Below, one piece after another: positions 15,614 through 25,044 of a DNA stretch of 47,150 nt. The position numbers were made by a program, and so were the translations under genes. Below the pieces are notes generated by a model that had not been told where the DNA came from, did not search any database, and saw only the letters and a list, made by a program, of their open reading frames with translations. The number at the start of each line of letters is the position of its first letter. Position 1 is the first letter of the stretch. The stretch comes from Caballeronia grimmiae (GTDB taxonomy: Bacteria; Pseudomonadota; Gammaproteobacteria; Burkholderiales; Burkholderiaceae): NCBI RefSeq assembly GCF_000698555.1, contig NZ_JFHE01000041.1, forward strand, positions 1-47,150. The letters run 5' to 3'.

Positions 15614-18600
15614 TGCGCGCGCTTCGCACGAAACCGGGCCGGTTGCGGGCCGCGCTGATGTCGGCGAGCGCCGTGTGCGCGGCGCAGCTGCCGGCGCTTA
15701 CCGCGCACGCCGCGATTCCCGAGGCCGGGCGCCATGCCGGGGCGCAAGCCGATGCGCCTGCGCTGCCCCCGATGGCCGAACGCCTCTACGGCACCGCGCG
15801 CGCGTGGGCGAACCGGCATCGCGACGATCTCGCGTTGCAGGCCATCGAGAAGGCGTTGCTGATCGCGCCGAACGAGCCGCGTCTGCTCGCGGAACTCGTG
15901 CGCATTCAGTTGCGGCTCGGCCAGGCGCAGAAAGCGCAGGCGACGATCGTGCGCCTGAAAGCCGCCGCGCCTGGCACTGTCCTCACGCGGCAAGTCGACG
16001 ACGAATACCGCGTCGCGGTGAGCGGGCGTCAGGAGATGGCGACCATCCGCCTGCTGTCGCGCAGCGGCCAGTCGGAAGAAGCCGCGCGCCGCCTGAGCAC
16101 GCTGTTTCCGAACGGCGCGCCGTCCGGGGCGCTGGGCGCCGAGTACTATCAGATGATGGCCGCGACGCCCGCGCGGCGGAACGAGGCGCTCGATGCGCTG
16201 CATCGCCGGGTCGCCGCCGATCCCGACGACGTCGACGCCGCGCTGACGCTCGCCCGGCTGCTGGGCGCCAGCGACGCGACGCGCGCCGAGGCGAACCGCA
16301 TCGCGTGGAAGCTGGCGACGCACACCGACGCCGACCGCAAAACGGCGCTCGACGCGTGGCGTCACGTGCTGCAATCGGCGGGCGCGGATACCGCGTATCT
16401 GCCGGCGCTGCGCGCGTATCTCGCGCTCGTTCCCGACGACGCCGAATTCAAGGACCGCGCCGACCTGCTCGACGCGCGCATCGAGGCGCAGAAGAAGCTG
16501 GAACGCGATCCGGATTACATCGCGCAACAACGCGGTCTTGCGGCGCTGACGCGCGGCGATGTCGCGGCGGCCGAGCCCTTGCTCGCGCGCGCTGCCGCCG
16601 CCCGCCCGAGCGATGCGGAAGCCGTCGGCGGTCTCGGTCTCGTGCGCATGCGCGCGGGCCAGCGCGACGAAGCACGCGCGTTGTTCGAACGCGCAGCCGC
16701 GCTCGCGCCCGACAACCGCGCGAAATGGCAGAGTCTCGCGCGCACCGCGCAGTTCTGGGGCACGCTCGCACACGCCCGCGACGCCGCGAGCGCGGGCAAG
16801 CCGGCCGATGCCGAACGCTACGCGCGCGAAGCCCTCGCGATGCAGCCCGGCAATGCCGACGCCCAACTCATGCTCGCCGATGCGCTGCTCGCGCAAGGCA
16901 ACTGGCGCGCCGCCGAACCGATGCTGCGCGCCCAGCTCGACGGCCCCGCGCCGAGCCTTCCTGCGCTGCGCAGCACGCGAACGCTGCTCGAAAGCACGGG
17001 CCGCGGCGATCAGGTCGCGCCGCTCATCGAAGCCCTGCAAAGCCGTTTCGCCGATGCCGGCGATCGCCAGAGCCTCGTCGCGATGCGCGCGGATCTCATC
17101 GCGGCCAACGCGCAACAACTCGCCGAGCGCGGCCTGAACGGTCCGGCGGCGCAGCAGTACGAAGCGTCGTTGCGCGTCGCGCCGGATCAGCCGTGGACGC
17201 GCTTCGCGCTCGCACGCATCTATCAGAACCTGGGCTTGCCCCAACTGGGCCGCGCCGTCATGGACGACGGCCTCGCGCGCACGCCGACCACGCCGATGCG
17301 TTACGCGAGCGCGCTGTATCGCAATTCGACGGACGATCTCGCCGGCGCACGCGCCGCGCTCGCATCCGTGCCGGACACCGAACGCACCGACGCGATGCGC
17401 GCGCTCGCCCGCAATCTCGACGCCCAGCAGGCGTTGATCGATGCCCGCGCCGCCTGGGCGCGCAACGATGCGGCCACGGCTCAGGCATCGCTCGATCGCG
17501 CGCAGTCCGCTGCGTCCGATGATCCGAACATGCTCGCGTCGATCGGCTCGCTGTATATCGATCACGGCGAGACGGCGCGCGGTCTCGCGCTGCTGCGCGA
17601 CTGGATGAAGGCGCATCCCGAGGAGACCGACGCCGATGTGCGCCTGCGCTACGGCGATCTGCTCGGCGCGGCGAGGCGCGAAACGGAACTCGCGGATGTG
17701 CTGGCGCAAGTGCGCGGCGCGGCTACGCTGACGCCGCGCCAATCGGAACGGCTCGAAGATCAGTCGCTGCGGATGGTGCTGCGCCAGGCCGACGACGCAA
17801 TCGCCGCGGCCGACTACGCGCGGGCCCGCGCGCTGCTCGCCACCGTGAGCGACACTGGCCGCCGCGACAAACGCTATGCGTTCGAAGTGGCGGATCTTGC
17901 CCGCGTGCAGGGCGACTTCGCGGCGGCGCGCGCGGCGCTCGCGCCGGTGCTGGCCGCATCGCCCGACGATGCCGAAACGCAGCTTTCGCTTGCACGCGTG
18001 CTGGGCGACAGCGGCGGCAGCGGCGAGCGCAAGGACGCGCTCGCGATCGTGCGCCGCGTGGTCGATGCCGCGCCGCCCGACGACATCGACACGCGCCTGT
18101 CCGCCGCCCGCCGTCTGTCGGCGCTGCGCCGTCCGCAGGACGCGCAGGGCATCGTGCAACCGCTGCGCACCGCGTATCCGGCGCGGCCGGACGTGACCTT
18201 GCAGGCGGGACGCGTCGCGGAAGACCTCGGCGATTACGCGGATGCGGCGTCGCTCTACCGGCTGTCGATGGATCAGGAGCGTGCGGCGGGCATCGCGCCC
18301 GCGTTCGGCACGCCCGCAGGCGCAATCCGCCCGACGCCCGCGCAATCGGCCTTCGACGACCTCGGCCAGCGCCGCAACCCGGAAGTGGAGACGGGCTGGA
18401 TTCCCGCGTACAAGTCCGGCGATGCGGGCGTGTCCGAGTATCACGCGCAGCAAGTGCCGTTGTACGTGCAGATTCCGTATCGCTACGACGGCCATTTCTT
18501 CGTTCATGCCGATGCGGTGCATCTGGACGCGGGGACGCTCGATATCAGCGGCCTCGGCGGATCGACGGTGCCGTTCGCCGTCAACACGTTCGGCACGACG

Positions 18601-19563
18601 GCGGGCTTTTTCAGCGATGCGGCGGCGCTGCGCAGCTATGCCGCGGGCGCAGTCACGTCCGGCGACCTGCATCAGCACGCGAATGGGCTTGGCGGCGGCG
18701 TCGGCTACGTGTCGGACACGTGGCGCTTCGACCTCGGCTCGACACCGCTCGGCTTCCCGGTGCATTACCTCGTCGGCGGCGCGCGTTACCGGTTCGATGC
18801 GGGTCCGGCTAGCTTCTCGGTGTCGGCGTCGCGCCGAGCGGTGACGAGCAGCGAACTCGCCTACGCGGGACTCACCGATCCGCTCACGCATACCGTCTGG
18901 GGCGGCGTGAGGCGCGACGGCGTGGATTTTCATGTGGGCGCGGACATCGGCAGGATCGAAACCTTCGCGGATATCGGCGTCGGCGTGCTGACCGGGCGCA
19001 ATGTCGCGAGCAACCAGGAATTCACGCTGCGCACCGGCTTCACCGTGCCCGTGTATCAGCGCGCGACGATGCGCGTGCGGACCGGTCTCGTCGGCAACGC
19101 GTGGCACTACACGAACAACCTGCGCTACTACACGTTCGGGCAAGGCGGCTATTACAGCCCGCAGCGGTATCTGTCGCTCGGCGTGCCGCTGGAATTCATG
19201 GGCAAGCGCAACGGCTTCATGTGGGACGTCACCGTGACGGCCGGCGTTTCGAACTCGTACGAGAAGGATTCCCCGTACTTCCCGAACGGGCTGCCGACGG
19301 TGGCGGGACTTTCGCCGGTCGATATCAGCCAGCTCAAGTTCACGGGCGGCTCGACGCAGGGCGTGAGCTTCTCGTATGGCGTTGCCGCGACCGTCGAGTA
19401 CCGGCTGAATCCGCAACTGGCCATCGGGGCGCGCGTGAGCATCGATCATTCGCATGACTACGCGCCCAGCTCCGGCATGGTCTACGCGCGCTTCGCCTTC
19501 TCGGCGCGCAAGGACGATTACCGCATCAGCCCGTCGCCGGTGCGGCTGTATTCGAGTTATTGA
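15613..19563 (+). CDS. bcsC: Cellulose exporter BcsC: TPR scaffold plus outer-membrane barrel
   Basis: A 1316-residue protein that carries the glucan through the periplasm and outer membrane. The signal peptide ends at LTAHA. Residues about 40-930 are a long array of tetratricopeptide repeats (for example PADAERYAREALAMQPGNADAQLMLADALLAQGNW). From about residue 935 (ETGWIPAYKSGDAGVSEYHAQ) to the end is the BCSC_C 16-strand barrel, with alternating aromatic strands and a terminal Tyr typical of outer-membrane proteins. The start is the ATG at 15613, overlapping the bcsZ stop, with GGAGG at 15599-15603. A much longer frame from 14776 is just the overlap with bcsZ in another phase. No bcsD is present, which fits this E. 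coli-like exporter type. Confidence 0.94.
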   Translation: MRALRTKPGRLRAALMSASAVCAAQLPALTAHAAIPEAGRHAGAQADAPALPPMAERLYGTARAWANRHRDDLALQAIEKALLIAPNEPRLLAELVRIQLRLGQAQKAQATIVRLKAAAPGTVLTRQVDDEYRVAVSGRQEMATIRLLSRSGQSEEAARRLSTLFPNGAPSGALGAEYYQMMAATPARRNEALDALHRRVAADPDDVDAALTLARLLGASDATRAEANRIAWKLATHTDADRKTALDAWRHVLQSAGADTAYLPALRAYLALVPDDAEFKDRADLLDARIEAQKKLERDPDYIAQQRGLAALTRGDVAAAEPLLARAAAARPSDAEAVGGLGLVRMRAGQRDEARALFERAAALAPDNRAKWQSLARTAQFWGTLAHARDAASAGKPADAERYAREALAMQPGNADAQLMLADALLAQGNWRAAEPMLRAQLDGPAPSLPALRSTRTLLESTGRGDQVAPLIEALQSRFADAGDRQSLVAMRADLIAANAQQLAERGLNGPAAQQYEASLRVAPDQPWTRFALARIYQNLGLPQLGRAVMDDGLARTPTTPMRYASALYRNSTDDLAGARAALASVPDTERTDAMRALARNLDAQQALIDARAAWARNDAATAQASLDRAQSAASDDPNMLASIGSLYIDHGETARGLALLRDWMKAHPEETDADVRLRYGDLLGAARRETELADVLAQVRGAATLTPRQSERLEDQSLRMVLRQADDAIAAADYARARALLATVSDTGRRDKRYAFEVADLARVQGDFAAARAALAPVLAASPDDAETQLSLARVLGDSGGSGERKDALAIVRRVVDAAPPDDIDTRLSAARRLSALRRPQDAQGIVQPLRTAYPARPDVTLQAGRVAEDLGDYADAASLYRLSMDQERAAGIAPAFGTPAGAIRPTPAQSAFDDLGQRRNPEVETGWIPAYKSGDAGVSEYHAQQVPLYVQIPYRYDGHFFVHADAVHLDAGTLDISGLGGSTVPFAVNTFGTTAGFFSDAAALRSYAAGAVTSGDLHQHANGLGGGVGYVSDTWRFDLGSTPLGFPVHYLVGGARYRFDAGPASFSVSASRRAVTSSELAYAGLTDPLTHTVWGGVRRDGVDFHVGADIGRIETFADIGVGVLTGRNVASNQEFTLRTGFTVPVYQRATMRVRTGLVGNAWHYTNNLRYYTFGQGGYYSPQRYLSLGVPLEFMGKRNGFMWDVTVTAGVSNSYEKDSPYFPNGLPTVAGLSPVDISQLKFTGGSTQGVSFSYGVAATVEYRLNPQLAIGARVSIDHSHDYAPSSGMVYARFAFSARKDDYRISPSPVRLYSSY

Positions 19564-19580
19564 CCGGCGGCGGAAAACGA

Positions 19581-21488
19581 ATGAGCACTGACTTGAACCC
19601 ACCGAAAAGCGCGGCCGTGCAGCCGGATGCCGCATCGCCGCGTGCGCCCGGCGTGCTGTCGGCGCTCGCACAGTTCGCGCGCGCGCGTCTCTCCCGCGCT
19701 GCCGATACGCCCGCCCGCCTCGGCATCGATGCTTTGCCGGACGATCTCGCCACGCTTGAACACGGTGCGCTGTACGCGGTGCAACTCGCGCCGCGCTCGC
19801 CCGAATGCGATGCGCTGATCTGGGAAACGGTGCGCGCGGCGGGCGAACGCCCCGTGACCGTCGTGCTGGCGCGCGAACGCGCTCAGGCCGCCGCGCGTCT
19901 TCGCGAGCTCGGCTTCTCGGGATCGGCCACGCCGGGCTGGCCGCGCCGGCTGAACGTGCTGGCGATGCCCGACGAGCCGGTTTCCCGCGACGATGCCGCT
20001 CCGAACCGCGAAGCGCCGCCTGCGCTCGCGCGCCTCTTTGGCGGCTTGCGTGCGTTGCGACGCTTCGGCTTGCGCCGCGATGCGCTTTTCATCGTCGAAG
20101 GTGCGCAACGCTGGTTCACGTGGACCGATCCGGCGGCGCTCGCGCGTGAAGCACGCCTGCTCGCCGACTGGTGCGCGACACAGCGCATCACGATGCTTCT
20201 GCTGCTCGGCGACGATGCCGCCGCGCCTGAATCGGATGTATCGCCGGATTTCGACGAAGCCAGCGACAAGCCGAGCGGACGCGAACTGAACGGCGCGTGC
20301 GCGGGCGTCGCGCGCGTGCGGCGCACGGACGGCGAACTGTCGTGGCAAGTCGATTTCTGGCGCGCGGGCAAGGCGCTCGTCACCGGCGATACGCGCGCGC
20401 TGCGCTTCACCGCCGAGGGCCGGCTGAGCGTCGCGTCGCCGGAATCGAAAAGCGCAGCGATGCGGATTGCGCACGACGAAGACCGCGTCGTCGTGTGCCG
20501 GGCCGTGACCGGCGATGAGCCGTGGGTGCCGCGCAACTGGGAACTGCTCGACGACCGAGACGCCGTCGTCGCCGCCTGCCGCGATGCGCGCGCCGCGACG
20601 GTCGTGCTCGCGCATCACAACGGCGCGCAACTGGAACAACTGTGCGAAGCGGTGCATGCGCTGCGGCGCCGCAGCGGGCGCGCGCTCAAGATCGTCGTGG
20701 TGGAGCGGGGCGAATTCCTGCGGCATCAATATGAACTGCTGATGCTGAGCCTCGGCGCGAACGCGGTCGTTGGCCGCGACACGCCGTTTTCGCGGCTCGA
20801 ATCGATGCTGCAGTCGGTGCAGGGCCAGCTCTACACGCGGCCGCTGATGCCCGATTACCGCACCGCGCTCGCCGCATCGCTCGCCGATGCCGCGCTCGGC
20901 TATCTGAACGTCGCCGCGTTCTGCGCGCAGGCGCAGGCGGCGCTCGCACGCGGCGCGATGCTGCGTCTGCCGCACGTGCTCGCGAAGCTCGCGCTGCCGC
21001 CCGCGCTCGCTCACGTCGATGCGCTCGGCCAGTGCCGTCCGCGCCGCGCCGGCGACGTCTTCACCGCCGATGCGGCGCATCTCTACGTCTTTCTCTTCGG
21101 CTGCCGGCGCTCGGACGCCGACGCCGCGCTCGCGCGCATCTTCACCGCGCCGGTGGACGGCATCGCGGAGAAGGTCACGTATCTGTCGAACGAGGGCATC
21201 GCGGCGGAACTGGACGCGCTCGACGCCGCGAACCGCCGCACCCCGGCGGCGGACTACAGCGATCTGTTCGCGGGCCCGACGCCCGCCGACCAGGCTGCGT
21301 CACCGGCTGCCAGAGCGGCGGAACCGGAGTCCGTGCGACGCGTGCGTGCCGAACTGGACGCGCTGCACGACGTGCTGGAACACGAGGCGCGCGGGCATCG
21401 CGCGGATTTGACCGTCGCGGCCGAAGCCATGCCGCGCGTGCGTCGCGCGGTGCCGGCCCGTATGCCGGTCGCCGGATCGAGGAACTGA
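19581..21488 (+). CDS. bcsE: BcsE, c-di-GMP-binding cellulose regulator
   Basis: A 635-residue cytoplasmic protein that binds c-di-GMP and stimulates cellulose synthesis. Near residues 385-420 it has a segment like the E. coli BcsE receiver-like domain (YELLMLSLGANAVVGRDTPFSRLESMLQSVQGQLYTRPL). Near residues 490-500 is the GIL-domain dinucleotide motif RxGD, seen here as CRPRRAGDVF, followed by HLYVFLFGCRRSDADAALARIF as in E. coli. The N-terminal third is the degenerate NTPase-like domain. The C-terminal tail of about 75 residues is acidic and low in similarity. I use ATG 19581, 17 bases after the bcsC stop and preceded by GGCGG. An alternative TTG at 19560 would overlap bcsC. It sits directly before bcsF, its usual partner in E. 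coli. Confidence 0.9.
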   Translation: MSTDLNPPKSAAVQPDAASPRAPGVLSALAQFARARLSRAADTPARLGIDALPDDLATLEHGALYAVQLAPRSPECDALIWETVRAAGERPVTVVLARERAQAAARLRELGFSGSATPGWPRRLNVLAMPDEPVSRDDAAPNREAPPALARLFGGLRALRRFGLRRDALFIVEGAQRWFTWTDPAALAREARLLADWCATQRITMLLLLGDDAAAPESDVSPDFDEASDKPSGRELNGACAGVARVRRTDGELSWQVDFWRAGKALVTGDTRALRFTAEGRLSVASPESKSAAMRIAHDEDRVVVCRAVTGDEPWVPRNWELLDDRDAVVAACRDARAATVVLAHHNGAQLEQLCEAVHALRRRSGRALKIVVVERGEFLRHQYELLMLSLGANAVVGRDTPFSRLESMLQSVQGQLYTRPLMPDYRTALAASLADAALGYLNVAAFCAQAQAALARGAMLRLPHVLAKLALPPALAHVDALGQCRPRRAGDVFTADAAHLYVFLFGCRRSDADAALARIFTAPVDGIAEKVTYLSNEGIAAELDALDAANRRTPAADYSDLFAGPTPADQAASPAARAAEPESVRRVRAELDALHDVLEHEARGHRADLTVAAEAMPRVRRAVPARMPVAGSRN

Positions 21489-21490
21489 GA

Positions 21491-21700
21491 ATGGACACTC
21501 TGCTGATTTTCGCGGTGATGGGTGCGCTCGCGGGCGTGCCCGTGTGGATCGTTTGGCAGCGACGCAGTGCGCGCAGCGGCCTGATCGCCGCGCGTCGCTT
21601 CGATCCGCGTGACGCCGTGCCGTGCCGCATCGAAGCGGTCGCGCTCAACGGGCGTCTGCTGCCGGACGCCGATGCCGCCCGCGCCGAGGCCAAAGCATGA
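21491..21700 (+). CDS. bcsF: BcsF-like small single-span membrane protein
   Basis: A 69-residue protein with one N-terminal membrane helix (LLIFAVMGALAGVPVWIVWQ) followed by a basic then mixed cytoplasmic tail. Size, topology and position directly after bcsE match E. coli BcsF (63 residues), which recruits BcsE to the cellulose synthase and takes part in the BcsEFG phosphoethanolamine module. Sequence identity to BcsF is low, so the call rests mostly on architecture and context. The gene begins two bases after the bcsE stop and its own stop overlaps the bcsQ ATG (ATGA). Confidence 0.7.
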   Translation: MDTLLIFAVMGALAGVPVWIVWQRRSARSGLIAARRFDPRDAVPCRIEAVALNGRLLPDADAARAEAKA

Positions 21701-22464
21701 AGACCATCGCCGTGATTTCGACGACAGGCGGCGCGGGCCGCACCACGCTCGCCGCCACGCTCGCGGTGCTGCTCGCGCGACGCGGCCGCGATGTCGTCGC
21801 GATCGACTTCGATCCGCAGAACATGCTCGGCGCGTGGCTCGGTCTGGACGCCCTCGCGCCGCATGGCATCGCACACGCGCTGACGGGCGCATCGCACGCG
21901 TGGCACGCGCACACGTGGCGCAACGACGACGGCGTGCTGTTCGTGCCGCACGGTCAAGTCACGCTCGACGAAGCCGCCGCCTGCGATACGCAACTCGCCG
22001 CGCAACCGCAATGGCTCGAAAACGCGATCGCGGAAATCGCGCTGCCGGAAAGCGGCGTCGTGGTGATCGACACGCCGCGTTATCCGTCGCGTCAGGCGCA
22101 ACAGGCCGCGCGTGCCGCCGATCTCGTGCTGTGCGTGTGTCCGCCCGATCCCGCCGCCTGCGCGGCCTTCGTCGCGCATCTGCCCGCGTTGCGGGAAGCG
22201 TGCGGCGATGTCCGCGTCGTCGTGAATCGCCTGAATCCGGCGCGCGAAATGCAGCGCGATGTCCTCGCGATGCTGCGTGCGGCGGCGGGCGGCCTGCCGG
22301 TGGCGCAGCGCATCCACATGGAAGCGGCGTTGCCGGAGGCGTTCGCGCGGGGCGCCTGGGTCATCGACGAAGCGCCCCATACGCAGGCTTCGCACGACCT
22401 GCACGGTCTCGCGCAACACGTCGATGCGCGGCTGCCCGAGATCGAAGCGAGTATCGCGGCATGA
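21697..22464 (+). CDS. bcsQ: BcsQ, MinD/ParA-like ATPase of cellulose synthesis
   Basis: A 255-residue SIMIBI-class ATPase. E. coli BcsQ pairs with BcsR and binds BcsE to assemble the secretion complex at the membrane. The P-loop is visible at the N-terminus as STTGGAGRTTLA, followed by the Walker A-prime/switch Asp in VVAIDFDPQNMLGAWLG and the Walker B VVVIDTPRYPS. The P-loop is non-canonical: the usual GGxGKT reads GGAGRT, with Arg replacing Lys. E. coli BcsQ also departs from the consensus here (GGVGTT, from memory). The gene overlaps both bcsF and bcsA by ATGA, so translation of F, Q and A is tightly coupled. Confidence 0.92.
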   Translation: MKTIAVISTTGGAGRTTLAATLAVLLARRGRDVVAIDFDPQNMLGAWLGLDALAPHGIAHALTGASHAWHAHTWRNDDGVLFVPHGQVTLDEAAACDTQLAAQPQWLENAIAEIALPESGVVVIDTPRYPSRQAQQAARAADLVLCVCPPDPAACAAFVAHLPALREACGDVRVVVNRLNPAREMQRDVLAMLRAAAGGLPVAQRIHMEAALPEAFARGAWVIDEAPHTQASHDLHGLAQHVDARLPEIEASIAA

Positions 22465-24989
22465 ATGCAACGAACGTGAAGACGCGCCGCGAGCGCGCCG
22501 TCGACTGGATCGCACAAGGGCTCGGCTTGCCCGCTCGGCGCTCGCCGTTCGACTGGTGCGTGCGCCTCTTCTTCAAGCCGCCGCGCGAGGGCCGGCGCGA
22601 CATCGCCCGCGAACTGCTGCGCGCGTTCCTGCTCGCGTGGGCGCACGAGTGGGGCGTGATCGACGTGCGCGATCCGCGGGCGTGGCTCCTGCGCGCGTTC
22701 GTGCGCGCGCCGCGCGAAGGCGGCCGGACGGTGACCGAAAGCGCGGCGCGCGTGCTGGATGCCGTCGAACGGATGCTGACGCCGGTGGCCGCCGCGATCG
22801 TCGCTGTCAAGCGCAGGGTCGACGCACGCATCGACCGCCTGCCGTGGGCGCGTGTCGGCGCGCGTCTGGAAGGCGGCGCGACGCGCATCGGCCAGGTGCG
22901 CTGGGCGCTGCCCGCAATCACCGCGTTCGGCGCGCTGATCTGGCTGATGGTCGGCACGTCGCCGCTCGGCTCCGGCGGGCAGTTCGCATTCTTTGCGGTG
23001 CTCGCGATCTTCTCGCTGGTGATCCGCCGTCTGCCGGGACGCCTGCCGGTGCTGGTGCTAGCGACGCTGGCGATGCTCGTGACGGCGCGCTATATCTGGT
23101 GGCGCACCACGCAGACGCTCGACTTCCGCACGCCGACGGAAGCGATCGTCGGCTACGCGCTGTACGGAGCCGAAGCCTATACGTGGATCGTGCTGCTGTT
23201 CGGCTTCGTGCAGACGGCATGGCCGCTGGAGCGCACGGTCTCGAAGCTGCCCGACGATCCCGCGGACTGGCCGAGCGTCGACATCTATATCCCGACGTAC
23301 AACGAGCCGCTCGCCGTGGTGAAGCCGACGCTCTTCGCCGCGCAAGGCATCGACTGGCCCGCGGACAAGCTGCGCGTGTATCTGCTCGACGACGGGCATC
23401 GCCCGGAATTCGAGGCGCTGGCGCGCGAGGCGGGCATCGGCTACATCACGCGCGACGACAACAAGCACGCGAAGGCGGGCAACATCAACCGGGCGCTCGC
23501 GAAGACGACGGGCGAGTACATCGCCATTTTCGATTGCGATCACGTCCCGACGCGCTCGTTCCTGCAAACGACGATGGGCATCTTCTTCGCCGATGCCAAA
23601 TGCGCGATGGTGCAGACGCCGCATCACTTCTTCTCGCCCGATCCGTTCGAGCGCAATCTCGGCACGTTCCGCCGCGTGCCGAACGAAGGCAACCTGTTCT
23701 ATGGGCTCGTGCAGGCCGGCAACGACCTGTGGAACGCGACGTTCTTCTGCGGCTCGTGCGCGGTCATCAAGCGCGGGCCGCTCGAAGAAGTAGGCGGCAT
23801 CGCGGTGGAAACCGTGACCGAGGACGCGCATACGGCGCTCAAGCTGCATCGGCGCGGCTACACGACCGCCTATCTGCCGACCGTGCAGGCAGCCGGTCTC
23901 GCCACCGAAAGCCTCGCGAGCCACATCAAGCAGCGCACGCGCTGGGCGCGCGGCATGGCGCAGATTTTCCGCATCGACAATCCGTTTCTCGGGCGCGGGC
24001 TGAACTTCTTTCAGCGCCTGTGCTACGGCAACGCGATGCTGCACTTCTTCTACGGCATTCCGCGCCTCGTCTTCCTGACGATGCCGATGTGGTACCTGTT
24101 CTTCCAGATGTACTTCATCAACGCGGCGGCGACGACGATCGCGAGCTTCGTGCTGCCGTACATCGTGATCGCGAACATCGCGAATTCACGGATGCAGGGC
24201 AAGTTCCGGCATTCGTTCTGGGCTGAAGTCTATGAGTCGGTGCTAGCGTGGTATATCGCGCTGCCGACGACCATCGCGTTCATCAGCCCGAAGCACGGCA
24301 AGTTCAACGTGACGGACAAGGGCGGGCGCATCGACGAGACGTATATCGACTGGGCGATGAGCAAGCCGTACCTGTTCCTGCTCGGCCTCAATGCGGTGGC
24401 GATGTCGGTCGGTATCGTGCGCCTCGTGTTCGGTGCGGGCGACGAAGCCGCGACCATCCTGATGAACGTCTTCTGGACGATCTACAACCTCATCATGCTC
24501 GGCGCGGCGGTGAGCGTCGCACGCGAGGCGAGGCAGGTGCGCGCGACGCATCGCATCGCAATGACGATGCCCGCGACGCTCGTGATGAACGACGGCAGCA
24601 TGGCCGCGTGCACGACCAGCGACTATTCGACGGGCGGCCTCGGGCTGGTCGTCGAGCCGGGCAGTCTCGCGCTCAATGCAGGCGATTCGCTCGGCGTCGT
24701 CGTGAGCCGGGGCGAGCGGCAATTCCACTTTCCGGTGCGCGTGACGCGGCTGGCCGGCGCGCATCTGGGCGTCAGCTTCGATTCCCTGACGCTCGAAGAG
24801 GAGCGGCGTCTCATGCAATGCACGTTTGGCCGCGCGGATGCGTGGATCGAATGGGACGAGCGCACCGAAAAGGATTCGCCGCTCAAGGGCCTGAAGGAAG
24901 TGCTGTTGATGGGGGTGGAAGGCTATGCGCGCCTTTTCGACGGAGCGCGCCGGGCGCTAATTTCCGGACTCGCGCCCGAGCGGCATTAA
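22461..24989 (+). CDS. bcsA: Cellulose synthase catalytic subunit BcsA
   Basis: An 842-residue inner-membrane GT2 glycosyltransferase making beta-1,4-glucan from UDP-glucose. After an approximately 150-residue N-terminal extension come membrane helices and the catalytic domain with all GT2 hallmarks: DDGHRPEF (about 311), DCDHVP (about 360), FFCGSCAVIKR, TEDAHTALKLH (about 453) and QRTRW (about 490). Further membrane helices lead to the C-terminal PilZ domain, where RATHR (about 694-698) and DYSTGGLG supply the RxxxR and D/NxSxxG c-di-GMP motifs. So synthesis should be allosterically activated by c-di-GMP. The N-terminal extension is also present in E. coli-type BcsA. Start is the ATG at 22461 overlapping the bcsQ stop. 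In this operon BcsA comes seventh, not next to bcsB. Confidence 0.96.
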   Translation: MNATNVKTRRERAVDWIAQGLGLPARRSPFDWCVRLFFKPPREGRRDIARELLRAFLLAWAHEWGVIDVRDPRAWLLRAFVRAPREGGRTVTESAARVLDAVERMLTPVAAAIVAVKRRVDARIDRLPWARVGARLEGGATRIGQVRWALPAITAFGALIWLMVGTSPLGSGGQFAFFAVLAIFSLVIRRLPGRLPVLVLATLAMLVTARYIWWRTTQTLDFRTPTEAIVGYALYGAEAYTWIVLLFGFVQTAWPLERTVSKLPDDPADWPSVDIYIPTYNEPLAVVKPTLFAAQGIDWPADKLRVYLLDDGHRPEFEALAREAGIGYITRDDNKHAKAGNINRALAKTTGEYIAIFDCDHVPTRSFLQTTMGIFFADAKCAMVQTPHHFFSPDPFERNLGTFRRVPNEGNLFYGLVQAGNDLWNATFFCGSCAVIKRGPLEEVGGIAVETVTEDAHTALKLHRRGYTTAYLPTVQAAGLATESLASHIKQRTRWARGMAQIFRIDNPFLGRGLNFFQRLCYGNAMLHFFYGIPRLVFLTMPMWYLFFQMYFINAAATTIASFVLPYIVIANIANSRMQGKFRHSFWAEVYESVLAWYIALPTTIAFISPKHGKFNVTDKGGRIDETYIDWAMSKPYLFLLGLNAVAMSVGIVRLVFGAGDEAATILMNVFWTIYNLIMLGAAVSVAREARQVRATHRIAMTMPATLVMNDGSMAACTTSDYSTGGLGLVVEPGSLALNAGDSLGVVVSRGERQFHFPVRVTRLAGAHLGVSFDSLTLEEERRLMQCTFGRADAWIEWDERTEKDSPLKGLKEVLLMGVEGYARLFDGARRALISGLAPERH

Positions 24990-25044
24990 AGCTTTGCCGC
25001 GTATGTGCCGTAGATGATGCAGCGATCGCACACTCTCAAACACG

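Noticed and set aside
15550..19671. Long open frame of 1373 codons on the minus strand, antisense to bcsC
   Set aside because: It has skewed composition (very rich in Arg, Ala, His), no recognisable domain and mirrors bcsC exactly. Long antisense frames are expected in GC-rich genes.
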